Assembly (NCBI GenBank): GCA_030017895.1 | Contig: JASEGV010000007.1 | Span: forward strand, 1-64,000 | Source: Bacteroidota bacterium | GTDB lineage: Bacteria > Bacteroidota > Ignavibacteria > UBA10030 > BY39 | Direction of reading: 5' to 3' | Length of the DNA stretch: 64,000 nt | Shown: piece after piece, positions 1-9,048 of the stretch | Layout of the letters: the number at the start of each line of letters is the position of its first letter | Numbering within the stretch: position 1 is the first letter of the stretch | Notes under the pieces: generated by a model | The model's database searches: none | Told to the model about the DNA's origin: nothing | What the model saw: only the letters and a program-made list of their open reading frames with translations | Position numbers and translations under genes: made by a program

Positions 1-91
1 GCATATTCATATTATTTTCTGTTGATTCATTCATTTTCTTAAATATACAAAAAAAAGTATTCAATAAGTCAATTTTTGGAACCGCCCTTAT

Positions 92-2353
92 ATGATTATC
101 AGTATCGCACTTTTAGGATTCGGGGCAAGTGGAACATTTTTGCATTTCATCAGGGATAAAATTTTCAAGAATTTCGAGACAGCTATTTTTTGGGCTTGTT
201 TAGCCTGCTCATCTTGGATGGTTTTGTCAATTTTCGTTTTACATTTCATTCATTTCGATCCATTTCTTCTTATTTGGGACTTAACTAAACTATGGACACT
301 TGTAATTTTTTATTTGATGATTATGCTGCCTTTCTTTTTTGGGGCAATAGTCATCTGTTCTTCTTTTATAAAATATTCGGAACAGATTAACAAAATATAT
401 TTTTTCAATTTATTCGGTTCGGCTTTCGGAGGTATTGGTGTTTTGGTTTTAATGTTTTATTTTGAACCATTTCACATACCCGAAATTGTTGCCCTAGTAG
501 CTTTTATAGCAACTGTATTAAGTTTTTCGATGCTGAAGATGGAGAAAAAATTTGTTACTCCGCTCGTGCTAAATTCAGGTATAATTTTTTTAGGATGGGT
601 GCTTCCTTTTGAAATTCAAACATCGGAATACAAAAGTTTAGCGAAAACAAAGCATCTGATGGATGCTAAAATAGTAGATGAAAAGTTTAGTCCATTCGGA
701 CAGCTAACAACAATTAGCAGCACGGTTTTGCGTTTTGCGCCTGGATTGAGTCTGAATTACACGGGCGAAATTCCTGTGCAAACAGGATTGTTCAGCGATG
801 GCGATTGGGTTGGTGGAATTATTCAATCTGATTCAAACAAGGATTTTTCGTTTCTAAAATATACGACATCTGCTTTGCCTTATCAGCTTGTTAAAAGTGG
901 CGATGTATTAGTAATCGGAGTAGGAACAGGAACCGAAATCAGGACAGCTTTGCAAAACGGAAATTTTAATGTTGATGGTGTTGAACTCAATTCTCAGGTA
1001 ACAGAAATATCAAAAGTAAATTTCCCAAAAGAAAAAGTGAACATAATTATCGGAGAAGGGAGAGGTTATCTTAATCAGACAAAAATGAGGTATAGTGTGA
1101 TCGCGATTCCGATACTCGAAGGATTTTCTTCTTCAGCCGCGGGTATCCAATCCATTTTCGAAAATTATCTCCTCACAATTGAATCGTTTAAATTGATGTT
1201 GAGTAAGCTATCAGAAGAGGGGATTTTGGCAATTAGTGTTTGGACGAACTATCCGCCGCGGCATTCTATAAAAATGTTTGCAGCGTTAGTTGAAAGTTTA
1301 GAAGAGTCGGGTATAAAAAATCCCTCTTTGCACATTGCCGGTATTCGCAGTTGGTCAACCGCAACTTTAATCGTACGAAAAACTCCCTTTACATCAAACG
1401 ATATAGATAATATTAAAATATTTTGTGAAAAGAATTCTTTCGACCCGATTTACTATCCTACAATTACCGATAAGGAAATTAACAGATATAATCAGGTCGA
1501 GGAAGATTTATATTACAAATCTGCTCTTAAAATATTATCTGCTGAGCAAAGAAAATTTTTTGATGAATATAATTTTTATATCGAACCTCCGAATGATGAC
1601 AAGCCATACTTTTCGCATTTTATCAAATTCAAAAGTTTACCTTATCTTAGAGAAATACTTGGTAACGAATCGGTTGCTTTTATGGAACTCGGATTTTTCA
1701 TTTTGCTTCTCACTTTGATACAAATTGTGCTAATTAGTTTTATCCTTATCATTATACCCCTTATCTTCTTATTGAAAGAAGAGAATACAAGGAATTCTAA
1801 GTTCGCAACACTAATCTATTTTGGCGGGCTGGGCAGTGGGTTTATGCTTATCGAAATTGTTTTTATACAAAAATTTATTCTTTTTCTATCCCATCCGATT
1901 TATTCGGTTTCGGTAGTAATAACTTCGCTGTTGTTGTTTTCCGGGATTGGAAGTTATTACTCAACAATTTTTTTAAAAAATGTTAGTAAAAAGTTGCAAT
2001 TCATACTTATATTAATTATAATTACAGCGGCAGGGTATAGTATATTGATACCAGGAATATTTAACTATTTAGTTCATTTACCTGTAGTCATAAAATATTT
2101 AATATCGTTTTTAATAATAGCGCCAATTGCTTTTTTAATGGGGATGCCATTTCCAATTGGAATGAGTTTGTTAGCACGGCGTTGTTCTAATTTAGTTCCA
2201 TGGGCTTGGGGAATAAATGGTTATTTATCGGTTGTAAGTGCAATCGCAGCCCCGTTGCTGGCGATGGAGTTTGGATTTCAAGTAGTAATTGTGATTGCAT
2301 CAATTATGTATTTAGTTGCTTTGATTAGTAATCAAGAACGTAGAACGTTCTAA
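92..2353 (+). CDS. Membrane-embedded SAM-dependent methyltransferase, spermidine-synthase-like
   Basis: Several hydrophobic helices at the N terminus (residues 1-180) are followed by a soluble Rossmann domain with the SAM-binding motif VLVIGVGTGTE near residues 270-280 and the acidic strand end VDGVELN. A further block of about six helices fills residues 530-745. This is the architecture of the large spermidine-synthase-like membrane proteins; the true substrate is unknown, and polyamine synthesis should not be assumed. The start is odd: the protein opens with MIISIALLGFGASGTF, which in the family is normally preceded by another helix. The codons just upstream (reading NFWNRPY) still look like the family before an in-frame stop at about 65-67. 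No Shine-Dalgarno sequence precedes the ATG. The gene may be 5'-truncated or use a shortened start. Confidence 0.75.
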   Translation: MIISIALLGFGASGTFLHFIRDKIFKNFETAIFWACLACSSWMVLSIFVLHFIHFDPFLLIWDLTKLWTLVIFYLMIMLPFFFGAIVICSSFIKYSEQINKIYFFNLFGSAFGGIGVLVLMFYFEPFHIPEIVALVAFIATVLSFSMLKMEKKFVTPLVLNSGIIFLGWVLPFEIQTSEYKSLAKTKHLMDAKIVDEKFSPFGQLTTISSTVLRFAPGLSLNYTGEIPVQTGLFSDGDWVGGIIQSDSNKDFSFLKYTTSALPYQLVKSGDVLVIGVGTGTEIRTALQNGNFNVDGVELNSQVTEISKVNFPKEKVNIIIGEGRGYLNQTKMRYSVIAIPILEGFSSSAAGIQSIFENYLLTIESFKLMLSKLSEEGILAISVWTNYPPRHSIKMFAALVESLEESGIKNPSLHIAGIRSWSTATLIVRKTPFTSNDIDNIKIFCEKNSFDPIYYPTITDKEINRYNQVEEDLYYKSALKILSAEQRKFFDEYNFYIEPPNDDKPYFSHFIKFKSLPYLREILGNESVAFMELGFFILLLTLIQIVLISFILIIIPLIFLLKEENTRNSKFATLIYFGGLGSGFMLIEIVFIQKFILFLSHPIYSVSVVITSLLLFSGIGSYYSTIFLKNVSKKLQFILILIIITAAGYSILIPGIFNYLVHLPVVIKYLISFLIIAPIAFLMGMPFPIGMSLLARRCSNLVPWAWGINGYLSVVSAIAAPLLAMEFGFQVVIVIASIMYLVALISNQERRTF

Positions 2354-2361
2354 AGAACGTT
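2344..2361. other. Short perfect hairpin at the end of the first gene
   Basis: AACGTTCT and AGAACGTT form an 8-bp perfect inverted repeat with a 2-base loop, overlapping the stop codon of the preceding gene. It is followed by a weak T stretch (ggttttt). It could be a weak terminator or an mRNA end structure. Confidence 0.4.
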
Positions 2362-2407
2362 TAGGTTTTTAAAAGAAAGGAAATACTTTAGTAAGAGGAA
2401 ATATAGA

Positions 2408-2629
2408 ATGAAATTTGTAAAACGAAAAACTAAACAAAATACAAGACACAAAAAAGTTCACCATCACACTCAAAAAGATGTAGAGATCAACTATCAGTTG
2501 TTAGAATATAAGAAGCTACAGAAAGAAGGTTTCGATGCTCAACCGACTTTATCTATACGTGAGTATCAGAAGAAGAAGGCAAAGCAAAATATTGCAAGGC
2601 ATAATAATAAATTCAGGAGCAAGTATTAA
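2408..2629 (+). CDS. Small very basic protein of unknown function
   Basis: A 73-residue protein rich in Lys, Arg, Gln and His, with a charged N-terminal third and a KKKAKQN segment near residues 56-62. There is no signal peptide or membrane helix. The composition suggests nucleic-acid binding, but no family was recognised. It lies 55 bases after the methyltransferase and 34 bases before the nuclease gene and could be cotranscribed with either. It is kept as a gene because codon use matches its neighbours and no better reading frame covers the gap. Confidence 0.55.
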   Translation: MKFVKRKTKQNTRHKKVHHHTQKDVEINYQLLEYKKLQKEGFDAQPTLSIREYQKKKAKQNIARHNNKFRSKY

Positions 2630-2663
2630 ACTATTTTGCAAGTGAGATTATAAAGGAGGTAAT

Positions 2664-3026
2664 ATGAAAACGGTGGGAAAACTTTATCATTACAATGCAG
2701 TAGTAACTGGTGTTTATGATGGCGACACCTGCACCGTCGATATCGATTTAGGGATGAATACCTGGCTACGTGGAGAAAAAATACGTTTGTATCGGATAAA
2801 TTCTCCTGAAATTGTTGGAAAAACAAAGTCTGATGGAATTATATCACGCGACTATTTAATAAAGTTAGTGCTGGATAAAGCAATCATAATTCAAACCATC
2901 AAAGACCGTAAAGAAAAATATGGCAGGTATTTGGGGGAGATTTGGATAACAGGCAAAAATGGATTGCAAAAAAATATTAATGATGAGATGGTAAAAGCTA
3001 AAATGGCTGTATATATGAAGGGATAA
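2664..3026 (+). CDS. Staphylococcal-nuclease-like (SNase) protein, cytoplasmic
   Basis: 120 residues. The SNase fold signature is visible: VTGVYDGDTCTVDIDLG (residues 15-31, catalytic-type Asp), IRLYRINSPEI (41-51, with the family Arg and Glu) and DRKEKYGRYLGEIWI (about 81-95). It starts at an ATG preceded by a strong ribosome-binding site (AAAGGAGG). No signal peptide is present, so unlike secreted thermonucleases it should act inside the cell. Similar short cytoplasmic copies are common next to housekeeping genes and on mobile elements. Its substrate and role are not evident from context. Confidence 0.8.
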   Translation: MKTVGKLYHYNAVVTGVYDGDTCTVDIDLGMNTWLRGEKIRLYRINSPEIVGKTKSDGIISRDYLIKLVLDKAIIIQTIKDRKEKYGRYLGEIWITGKNGLQKNINDEMVKAKMAVYMKG

Positions 3027-3099
3027 TAGTAAGTAAATTAACAGCTTCTTTGAAATTCTCGCCTCTGTTTTATATATTAAATCAAAAATTAAATCGTAG

Positions 3100-3819
3100 A
3101 TGAAAATCAGCCTTTTCATTCCTTGCCTTGTTGACCAATTTGCACCACAAGTTGGAGTTGCCACAGTAAAAATTTTGAAAAAATTAGGTTGTTCAATTGA
3201 ATATCCTTTCGAACAGACTTGCTGTGGACAACCTGCATTCAATACCGGCTATCGGAATGATGCAAAAATACTCGCAGAACGATTCATAAATATATTTGCT
3301 AATTCCGAATACATAGTTGCACCTTCCGGCTCGTGTGTAAGTATGGTAAAAATATACTACGACCAATTAGATTTGAACCAAGAAGCACGTAATAAATTAG
3401 AACATATAAAAATAAATATATTTGAGCTGTCTGAATTCATTGTAAATGTTTTAAAGGTTACAGATGTAGGTGCTTCATTTAAGGGACGAGTAACTTATCA
3501 CGAATCGTGTCATTTGTTGAGGGAATTACATATCTCGAAAGAACCAAGGGAATTAATAAAAAATGTTCACGGTGTTGAATTTATCGAAATGAAAGAGAGC
3601 GTTCGCTGCTGTGGATTCGGTGGGACTTTTTCGTTTAAATTTCCTGAGTTATCGACAACAATCACTGAAGATAAAGTAATGAATATCATAAACAGCGGAG
3701 CTGAGTATGTAGTTGCAAACGATACAAGTTGTTTGATGAATATCGATGCTGTATTAAAGCGAAAAGGAAGTAAAATAAAAACGCTCCATATTGCAGAGTT
3801 GTTGGCTGCAGGATTGTGA
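3100..3819 (+). CDS. lutA: L-lactate dehydrogenase complex Fe-S subunit LutA
   Basis: 239 residues, the usual LutA length. Two CCG motifs typical of the cysteine-rich heterodisulfide-reductase-like domain are present: CCGQPAFNTGY near residue 41 and CCGFGGTFSFK near residue 170. LutA with LutB and LutC oxidises L-lactate to pyruvate at the cytoplasmic face of the membrane and passes electrons to quinones. It is followed 18 bases later by lutB. The N terminus MKISLFIPCLVDQF matches the family start. Confidence 0.92.
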   Translation: MKISLFIPCLVDQFAPQVGVATVKILKKLGCSIEYPFEQTCCGQPAFNTGYRNDAKILAERFINIFANSEYIVAPSGSCVSMVKIYYDQLDLNQEARNKLEHIKINIFELSEFIVNVLKVTDVGASFKGRVTYHESCHLLRELHISKEPRELIKNVHGVEFIEMKESVRCCGFGGTFSFKFPELSTTITEDKVMNIINSGAEYVVANDTSCLMNIDAVLKRKGSKIKTLHIAELLAAGL

Positions 3820-3837
3820 ATTAGCACTATCTAAACT

Positions 3838-5232
3838 ATGGAAAATATTTCAACAAAATATTTCAGAGAAAATATACAACGAAGTCTTCTTGATGAGAAA
3901 CTTCGTTGGAATGTTAAAAAAGCAACCGACTTAACATTATCGAAACGAAAATCTGTAATCGAAGATATCGAAACTTGGGAGTTATTACGCGAAAAGGCTT
4001 ATCGAATACGTAAAAACGCAATCGATAATTTGGATTACTATCTAGAATTGTTTGAAAATAAGTGTCGGGGCAATGATGTGCAAGTAATTCGTGCAACCGA
4101 TGGTGAAGACGCTTGCACAATAGTGAACACCATATTGAAGAGCGTTGATGCAAAGTTAGTAGTGAAATCAAAATCAATGGTTACTGAAGAGATTCATCTG
4201 AATGAACATCTTGAAGAAAGCGGAGTTGAAGTAGTTGAAACTGATTTAGGTGAGTATATCATACAACTTGCCGGTGAAACACCATCACACATCACAGCAC
4301 CAGCCCTCCACAAGTCGAGGGAAGAAATTGGCAAGCTTTTTTCTGAAAAATTAGAACTTCCTTATTCAAGCGATCCGACAGTTTTAACCGGTTATGCACG
4401 AAATATTTTACGTGAAAAATTCTTGAATGCAGATGCGGGAATATCTGGGGCTAATTTTCTTATCGCTGAAACAGGAACTATAGTTCTCGTCGAAAACGAG
4501 GGGAATGCCCGTCTCTCCACAACTCTCCCGAAAATCCATATCATAATTACAGGAATCGAAAAAATAATTCCTTCGGTAGATGAAGCGCTTTTACTTTTAA
4601 AACTACTTCCCACAAGTGCAACGGGCCAAAAAATTACGAGCTACGTATCATTTATTAACAAACCAAAACAACCAGACGATATTGATGGTCCTAAAAAAAT
4701 ATTTGTGATTTTATTGGATAATGGTAGAAGAAATCTTCTTAAATATCCTGAAACAAGTTCAGCCTTGTATTGCATAAAATGTGGTGCCTGTATGAATATT
4801 TGCCCCGTTTATCAAACGGTAGGTGGTCATGCTTACAATTCAGTTTATCCCGGTCCCATCGGTTCAATTCTTACACCTACGATGTCATCTTTTTGTAACG
4901 GTAAAGATTTAGCTTACGGTTCATCACTTTGTGGGGCTTGCACTGAAATTTGTCCCGTCAAAATTAATATTCATCACACATTACTCTGGATACGAAGTCA
5001 AGCGGTCGAAAATAGTTATACACCGTTTATCGAAAAATTACTTTTCAGAGTATGGCGTAGTGTAATGCAAAATGTAATTTTGTATAATATATTATCAAAG
5101 ATAATGCAATTTCTGCAACCGCTGATGTTACAAGATGGTTTAAAAATCCGCGAAGCTTCGGCATCCAAAAATATACCGGAACTGGCTGATAAATCATTTC
5201 ACGAAATTTGGAAAAGTGAATTCTCAAAATAA
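3838..5232 (+). CDS. lutB: L-lactate dehydrogenase complex Fe-S subunit LutB
   Basis: 464 residues. The N-terminal LUD domain (roughly residues 70-300, with GISGANFLIAETGTIVLVENEGN) is followed by two 4Fe-4S binding motifs, CIKCGACMNICP near residue 311 and CGACTEICP near residue 365. These are the hallmarks of LutB, the electron-transfer subunit of the LutABC lactate oxidase. It lies between lutA and lutC in the standard order. No regulator (LutR type) is adjacent. Confidence 0.92.
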   Translation: MENISTKYFRENIQRSLLDEKLRWNVKKATDLTLSKRKSVIEDIETWELLREKAYRIRKNAIDNLDYYLELFENKCRGNDVQVIRATDGEDACTIVNTILKSVDAKLVVKSKSMVTEEIHLNEHLEESGVEVVETDLGEYIIQLAGETPSHITAPALHKSREEIGKLFSEKLELPYSSDPTVLTGYARNILREKFLNADAGISGANFLIAETGTIVLVENEGNARLSTTLPKIHIIITGIEKIIPSVDEALLLLKLLPTSATGQKITSYVSFINKPKQPDDIDGPKKIFVILLDNGRRNLLKYPETSSALYCIKCGACMNICPVYQTVGGHAYNSVYPGPIGSILTPTMSSFCNGKDLAYGSSLCGACTEICPVKINIHHTLLWIRSQAVENSYTPFIEKLLFRVWRSVMQNVILYNILSKIMQFLQPLMLQDGLKIREASASKNIPELADKSFHEIWKSEFSK

Positions 5233-5238
5233 TCTTTA

Positions 5239-5811
5239 ATGATGAATCGAACCGCATCAATAGCACAATTCAAGTCAGAACTCGAAAAAATTAATGGAAA
5301 ATGTTTCGTTGCTTCGGATTTTGAAGATGCCGCAAAAATAATCTCCTCAATCATTATTAAAAATCTATACAAGTCGGTAGTTGTTAATAATAGTTTACCG
5401 ATAAAAGAAAGTATGAGCTTGAACAGTTCGATGAATATAAAAACTGTCGAGGAGTTATCCTCCTATGGAGATATTAAAAAAGCACTTGCGGCAACTGATG
5501 TAGGTATTAGTTATGCGGAATATCTCGTAGCACAAACAGGTAGTGCGATTCTTGTGTCTAATAGAGATGAACCCCGTTTACTTTCGCTACTACCAGAAGC
5601 AAGTATTATTGTATCAAGAGCAACCAATCTCGTTTCTGATTACAGTGTAGCTATGCAATTGTTGAAGGATCGGAATCTATTTGTCGAATCGAATTGCATT
5701 ACAATAATTTCCGGACCGAGCCGTACTGCGGATATCGAGAAAGTTTTGGTTACGGGTGTTCACGGTCCGAAAAAATTGTATGTTATTATCGTGAATCTTG
5801 AAAAAGACTAA
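5239..5811 (+). CDS. lutC: L-lactate utilisation protein LutC (LUD domain)
   Basis: 190 residues formed by one LUD domain, with the conserved DVGISYAEYLVAQTGSAILVS stretch (split here at about residues 86-106) and the C-terminal GPSRTADIEK...GVHGPKKLYVIIV. It begins 6 bases after lutB with tandem ATG codons; the first is used here. It is the third subunit of lactate oxidation, needed with LutA and LutB. Confidence 0.9.
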   Translation: MMNRTASIAQFKSELEKINGKCFVASDFEDAAKIISSIIIKNLYKSVVVNNSLPIKESMSLNSSMNIKTVEELSSYGDIKKALAATDVGISYAEYLVAQTGSAILVSNRDEPRLLSLLPEASIIVSRATNLVSDYSVAMQLLKDRNLFVESNCITIISGPSRTADIEKVLVTGVHGPKKLYVIIVNLEKD

Positions 5812-5879
5812 AATATTTGATATACTTATGCAACATTTTTTTAAATAATTTAAGAATAGAAAATAGAAAGGACACAAAA

Positions 5880-7196
5880 TTGAAAATTAGTGTGGTCGGA
5901 AGCGGATATGTCGGGTTGGTAGCTGGAACCTGCTTTGCTGAAAGTGGCAATGACGTAATTTGCGTTGATAACGATATCAACAAGATTAAAACAATGAAAA
6001 AAGGGAAAACACCCATTTACGAACCGGGTTTAGAGGAGTTTTTGAAAAAAAACATACATGAAAAGCGGTTAAAATTTTCTACCGATTTAGAATCAGCGGT
6101 TAAAAAAACTGATATCATATTCTTGGCATTGCCAACGCCACAATCGGAAGACGGGTCAGCCGATTTGAAGCACGTGTTAGCAGTAGCAAAAGAAATCGGC
6201 AAATACATGAACGACTATAAAGTAATTGTAAACAAAAGCACAGTGCCTGTAGGGACTGCATTCAAAGTCCGGGATATAATTCGGAAGGAAACCGAACATC
6301 CATTTGATGTTGTCTCAAATCCGGAATTTTTAAAAGAAGGGGCAGCGATAAATGATTTTTTTAAACCCGACCGTGTTGTAATCGGAACGCTCAGCGAAAA
6401 AGCCCGTAAAATTATGGGCGATTTGTACGCTCCATTTGTCCGAACGGGCAAACCGATTATTTTTATGGATGAGTTAAGTTCAGAATTGACTAAATATGCT
6501 GCTAATGCTCTGTTAGCTACAAAGGTTACATTCATGAACGAAATTGCAAATATATGCGAGCGTGTTGGCGCCGATGTGAAGAATGTTCGCCTCGGTGTGG
6601 GAAGCGACGAGAGGATTGGATATCAGTTCCTTTTTCCCGGAGTTGGCTACGGCGGTTCTTGTTTCCCGAAAGATATTGCTGCACTTGTGAAAACATCTTC
6701 CGACTACGGTTATCGTTTTCAAATCCTGAAATCGGTCGAAGGTGTAAATCGCGAGCAGAAAAAACTCATCGTGAAAAAGCTCTTGAAATATTTTAACAAT
6801 AATATTAAAGGAAAAACAATCGCAGTTTGGGGGCTCTCATTTAAACCGAATACCGACGATATGCGTGAGGCGCCTTCGATTACAATAATTAACGAGTTAT
6901 TAAAACGGGGTGTGAAAGTTCAAGCCCACGACCCCGTAGCTTTGCACGAAGCTAAACGTATTTTTGGAAACAAAATTAAATATTTTGAAAACAATTACGA
7001 TGCTCTTAAAAATGCTGAAGCGTTGGTTATCGTTACAGAATGGAACGAATTCCGCAGGCCCGATTTTGATAAAATGAAAAAATTGATGAAACATAATGCG
7101 ATTTTTGATGGAAGGAATATATACGATCCCGAAGCGATGGTAGAAACAGGTTTCGCATATTATTCAATTGGAAGAAGAGTCATAAATGGCAGATAA
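5880..7196 (+). CDS. ugd: UDP-glucose 6-dehydrogenase
   Basis: Oxidises UDP-glucose to UDP-glucuronate with NAD. The NAD-binding motif [17 protein letters not shown] starts at residue 4, and the catalytic cysteine lies in [13 protein letters not shown]. The chosen start is the TTG at 5880, preceded by GAAAGGA. A longer frame from 5817 adds 21 residues unlike the family and would start on a possible -35 element (TTGATA at 5817). With this start the protein is 438 residues, normal for the family. It overlaps the downstream decarboxylase by 11 bases, so both are translated from one message. Confidence 0.93.
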   Translation: MKISVVGSGYVGLVAGTCFAESGNDVICVDNDINKIKTMKKGKTPIYEPGLEEFLKKNIHEKRLKFSTDLESAVKKTDIIFLALPTPQSEDGSADLKHVLAVAKEIGKYMNDYKVIVNKSTVPVGTAFKVRDIIRKETEHPFDVVSNPEFLKEGAAINDFFKPDRVVIGTLSEKARKIMGDLYAPFVRTGKPIIFMDELSSELTKYAANALLATKVTFMNEIANICERVGADVKNVRLGVGSDERIGYQFLFPGVGYGGSCFPKDIAALVKTSSDYGYRFQILKSVEGVNREQKKLIVKKLLKYFNNNIKGKTIAVWGLSFKPNTDDMREAPSITIINELLKRGVKVQAHDPVALHEAKRIFGNKIKYFENNYDALKNAEALVIVTEWNEFRRPDFDKMKKLMKHNAIFDGRNIYDPEAMVETGFAYYSIGRRVINGR

Positions 7197-8145
7197 AATT
7201 GTTTCTGTAGTAACAGGCGGCGCAGGTTTTCTCGGTTCACATTTGTGCGATAAATTACTTTCAGAAGGTCATAAAGTTGTTTGCATTGATAATTTAATTA
7301 CTGGCGATGTAGCAAATATTTCGCATCTATTCGGTAACGAAAACTTTAATTTCATCAAACACGATGTTACCGAATATATTTTTATTGAGGGAAAGGTCGA
7401 TAACATACTCCACTTTGCATCTCCCGCAAGCCCAATCGATTATTTGAAACTTCCTATTCAAACTTTGAAAGTAGGTTCACTTGGAACTCATAAAGCCCTC
7501 GGACTCGCAAAAGCGAAGAAGGCAAAGTTTTTATTAGCATCCACATCCGAGGTTTATGGCGATCCTTTGATACATCCGCAGACTGAAGAATACTGGGGCA
7601 ACGTGAATCCAATCGGATTTCGTGGAGTGTATGACGAAGCCAAGCGGTTTGCTGAAGCTTTAACTATGGCTTACCACCGTTATCATGGAGTTGATACTCG
7701 CATCGTTCGAATTTTTAATACTTATGGTCCACGCATGCGAATTGAAGATGGCAGGGCAATCCCAGCTTTTATGTCGCAGGCATTGAGAGGGGATGATGTT
7801 ACCGTCTTTGGCGACGGCTCTCAAACCCGTAGCGTTTGTTATGTGGACGATTTAATTGATGGAATTTATCGCTTGCTTTGTTCTAACGAAATTAATCCGG
7901 TAAATATTGGCAATCCCGATGAAGTTACAATGCTTCAACTAGCGCAGGAAATTATCGGAATAACAGAGAGTAAAAGTAAATTAGTTTTTCGAGAGCTGCC
8001 TGAAGATGACCCGAAAGTAAGACAACCCGATATCACTAATGCAAAAGTTCTTCTAAACTGGGAACCTAAGGTAAACAGAAGTACGGGTCTGTTGAAAACT
8101 CTGGATTACTTCAGGGAAAAAATATTTCCCGGGCAGAAAGGATAA
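7186..8145 (+). CDS. UDP-glucuronate decarboxylase (UDP-xylose synthase), SDR family
   Basis: 319 residues. The extended-SDR features are clear: [11 protein letters not shown] near residue 10, [11 protein letters not shown] near 80, the STSEVYGDP segment, and the catalytic YDEAKR. The motif set PASPIDYL plus [15 protein letters not shown] and [10 protein letters not shown] is that of NAD-dependent UDP-glucuronate decarboxylases, which make UDP-xylose for surface glycans. Its 11-base overlap with ugd supports this step directly after UDP-glucuronate formation. A dTDP-glucose dehydratase role is less likely. Confidence 0.85.
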   Translation: MADKIVSVVTGGAGFLGSHLCDKLLSEGHKVVCIDNLITGDVANISHLFGNENFNFIKHDVTEYIFIEGKVDNILHFASPASPIDYLKLPIQTLKVGSLGTHKALGLAKAKKAKFLLASTSEVYGDPLIHPQTEEYWGNVNPIGFRGVYDEAKRFAEALTMAYHRYHGVDTRIVRIFNTYGPRMRIEDGRAIPAFMSQALRGDDVTVFGDGSQTRSVCYVDDLIDGIYRLLCSNEINPVNIGNPDEVTMLQLAQEIIGITESKSKLVFRELPEDDPKVRQPDITNAKVLLNWEPKVNRSTGLLKTLDYFREKIFPGQKG

Positions 8146-8158
8146 CGATATCTTCATA

Positions 8159-9043
8159 ATGAAGAAATTGTTCCTTATATTATTTTTATCTTTTGGTATA
8201 AACTCCGAAAATTGTTTGGGTTCTTCAATTTCGGCTATGAATGATTCAACCCCTTCCTCCACCATTAACATGTCTTCACAAAAAATGAATTATAATAGGG
8301 TGGCGTTAGTCAGTGGATGTGTATTAGGTGCCGGCACTGCAGTCTATCATTATCAGCTTAATGCCTGGTGGAAGCATTGGAGAAAACCTTTTCATTTTCA
8401 AGAAGATTTGGTTTATGGTAAGTCGGTTGACAAAATCGGGCATGCTTGGGATGGCGCCTTTAGTAATTTTATTTTAACGAAATCGTACCGCTGGGCGGGC
8501 TTGAGCGAGGAAACTTCACATTGGATAGGAGCAATCGGTGGAAGTTTGTTTTTATCGTTCGTTGAAGTTCAAGACGGTTATTCCCAATGGGGATTCGATA
8601 GGGTTGATGCGGCAGCGAATATCGCCGGCAGTTTTTATCCGTTGCTGCAATACTACGTTCCGGAATTGAAAAATCTGGGATTCAAGGCAAGTTATTTTCC
8701 ACGTCAGTATGGGAAAGCCGGAAATATTCCCGGACAAACACACACCCCAATCGATGACTATGAAGGTCAAACTTTTTGGTTGAGTATAAAAGCAGGAAAA
8801 ATATTCCCAAAAATATATCCGGAATTTCTTAATTTGTCAGTTGGTTACAGTGTCAGAAATCTAAACGATCAATCAAAGCAATACGGTGTGTTATTACTTG
8901 CACCCGATTTGGATTTTTCAGTTATAATTCCCCAACATAGCGAGTTTCTAAAAACAATTGGTGAAGGGTTAAACTATTTTAAATTTCCAACACCCGCAAT
9001 TCAAATTTCCCCCAAAGTAATTTGGTTCGGTTTGTATTATTAA
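8159..9043 (+). CDS. DUF2279 family exported protein
   Basis: 294 residues with a signal peptide at residues 1-21. The central stretch GKSVDKIGHAWDGAFSNF and SFVEVQDGYSQWGFDRVDAAANIAGS matches the DUF2279 (YfiM-like) family of envelope proteins of unknown function. The C-terminal third has short alternating hydrophobic strands ending in aromatic residues, as in outer-membrane proteins. It sits between UDP-sugar genes and a Wzi-like barrel, which suggests a role in cell-surface polysaccharide export or anchoring. Confidence 0.7.
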   Translation: MKKLFLILFLSFGINSENCLGSSISAMNDSTPSSTINMSSQKMNYNRVALVSGCVLGAGTAVYHYQLNAWWKHWRKPFHFQEDLVYGKSVDKIGHAWDGAFSNFILTKSYRWAGLSEETSHWIGAIGGSLFLSFVEVQDGYSQWGFDRVDAAANIAGSFYPLLQYYVPELKNLGFKASYFPRQYGKAGNIPGQTHTPIDDYEGQTFWLSIKAGKIFPKIYPEFLNLSVGYSVRNLNDQSKQYGVLLLAPDLDFSVIIPQHSEFLKTIGEGLNYFKFPTPAIQISPKVIWFGLYY

Positions 9044-9048
9044 ATCTT

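Noticed and set aside
2664-3026. Phage or plasmid origin for the SNase-like gene
   Set aside because: No phage, integrase or plasmid genes are near, and base composition does not stand out.
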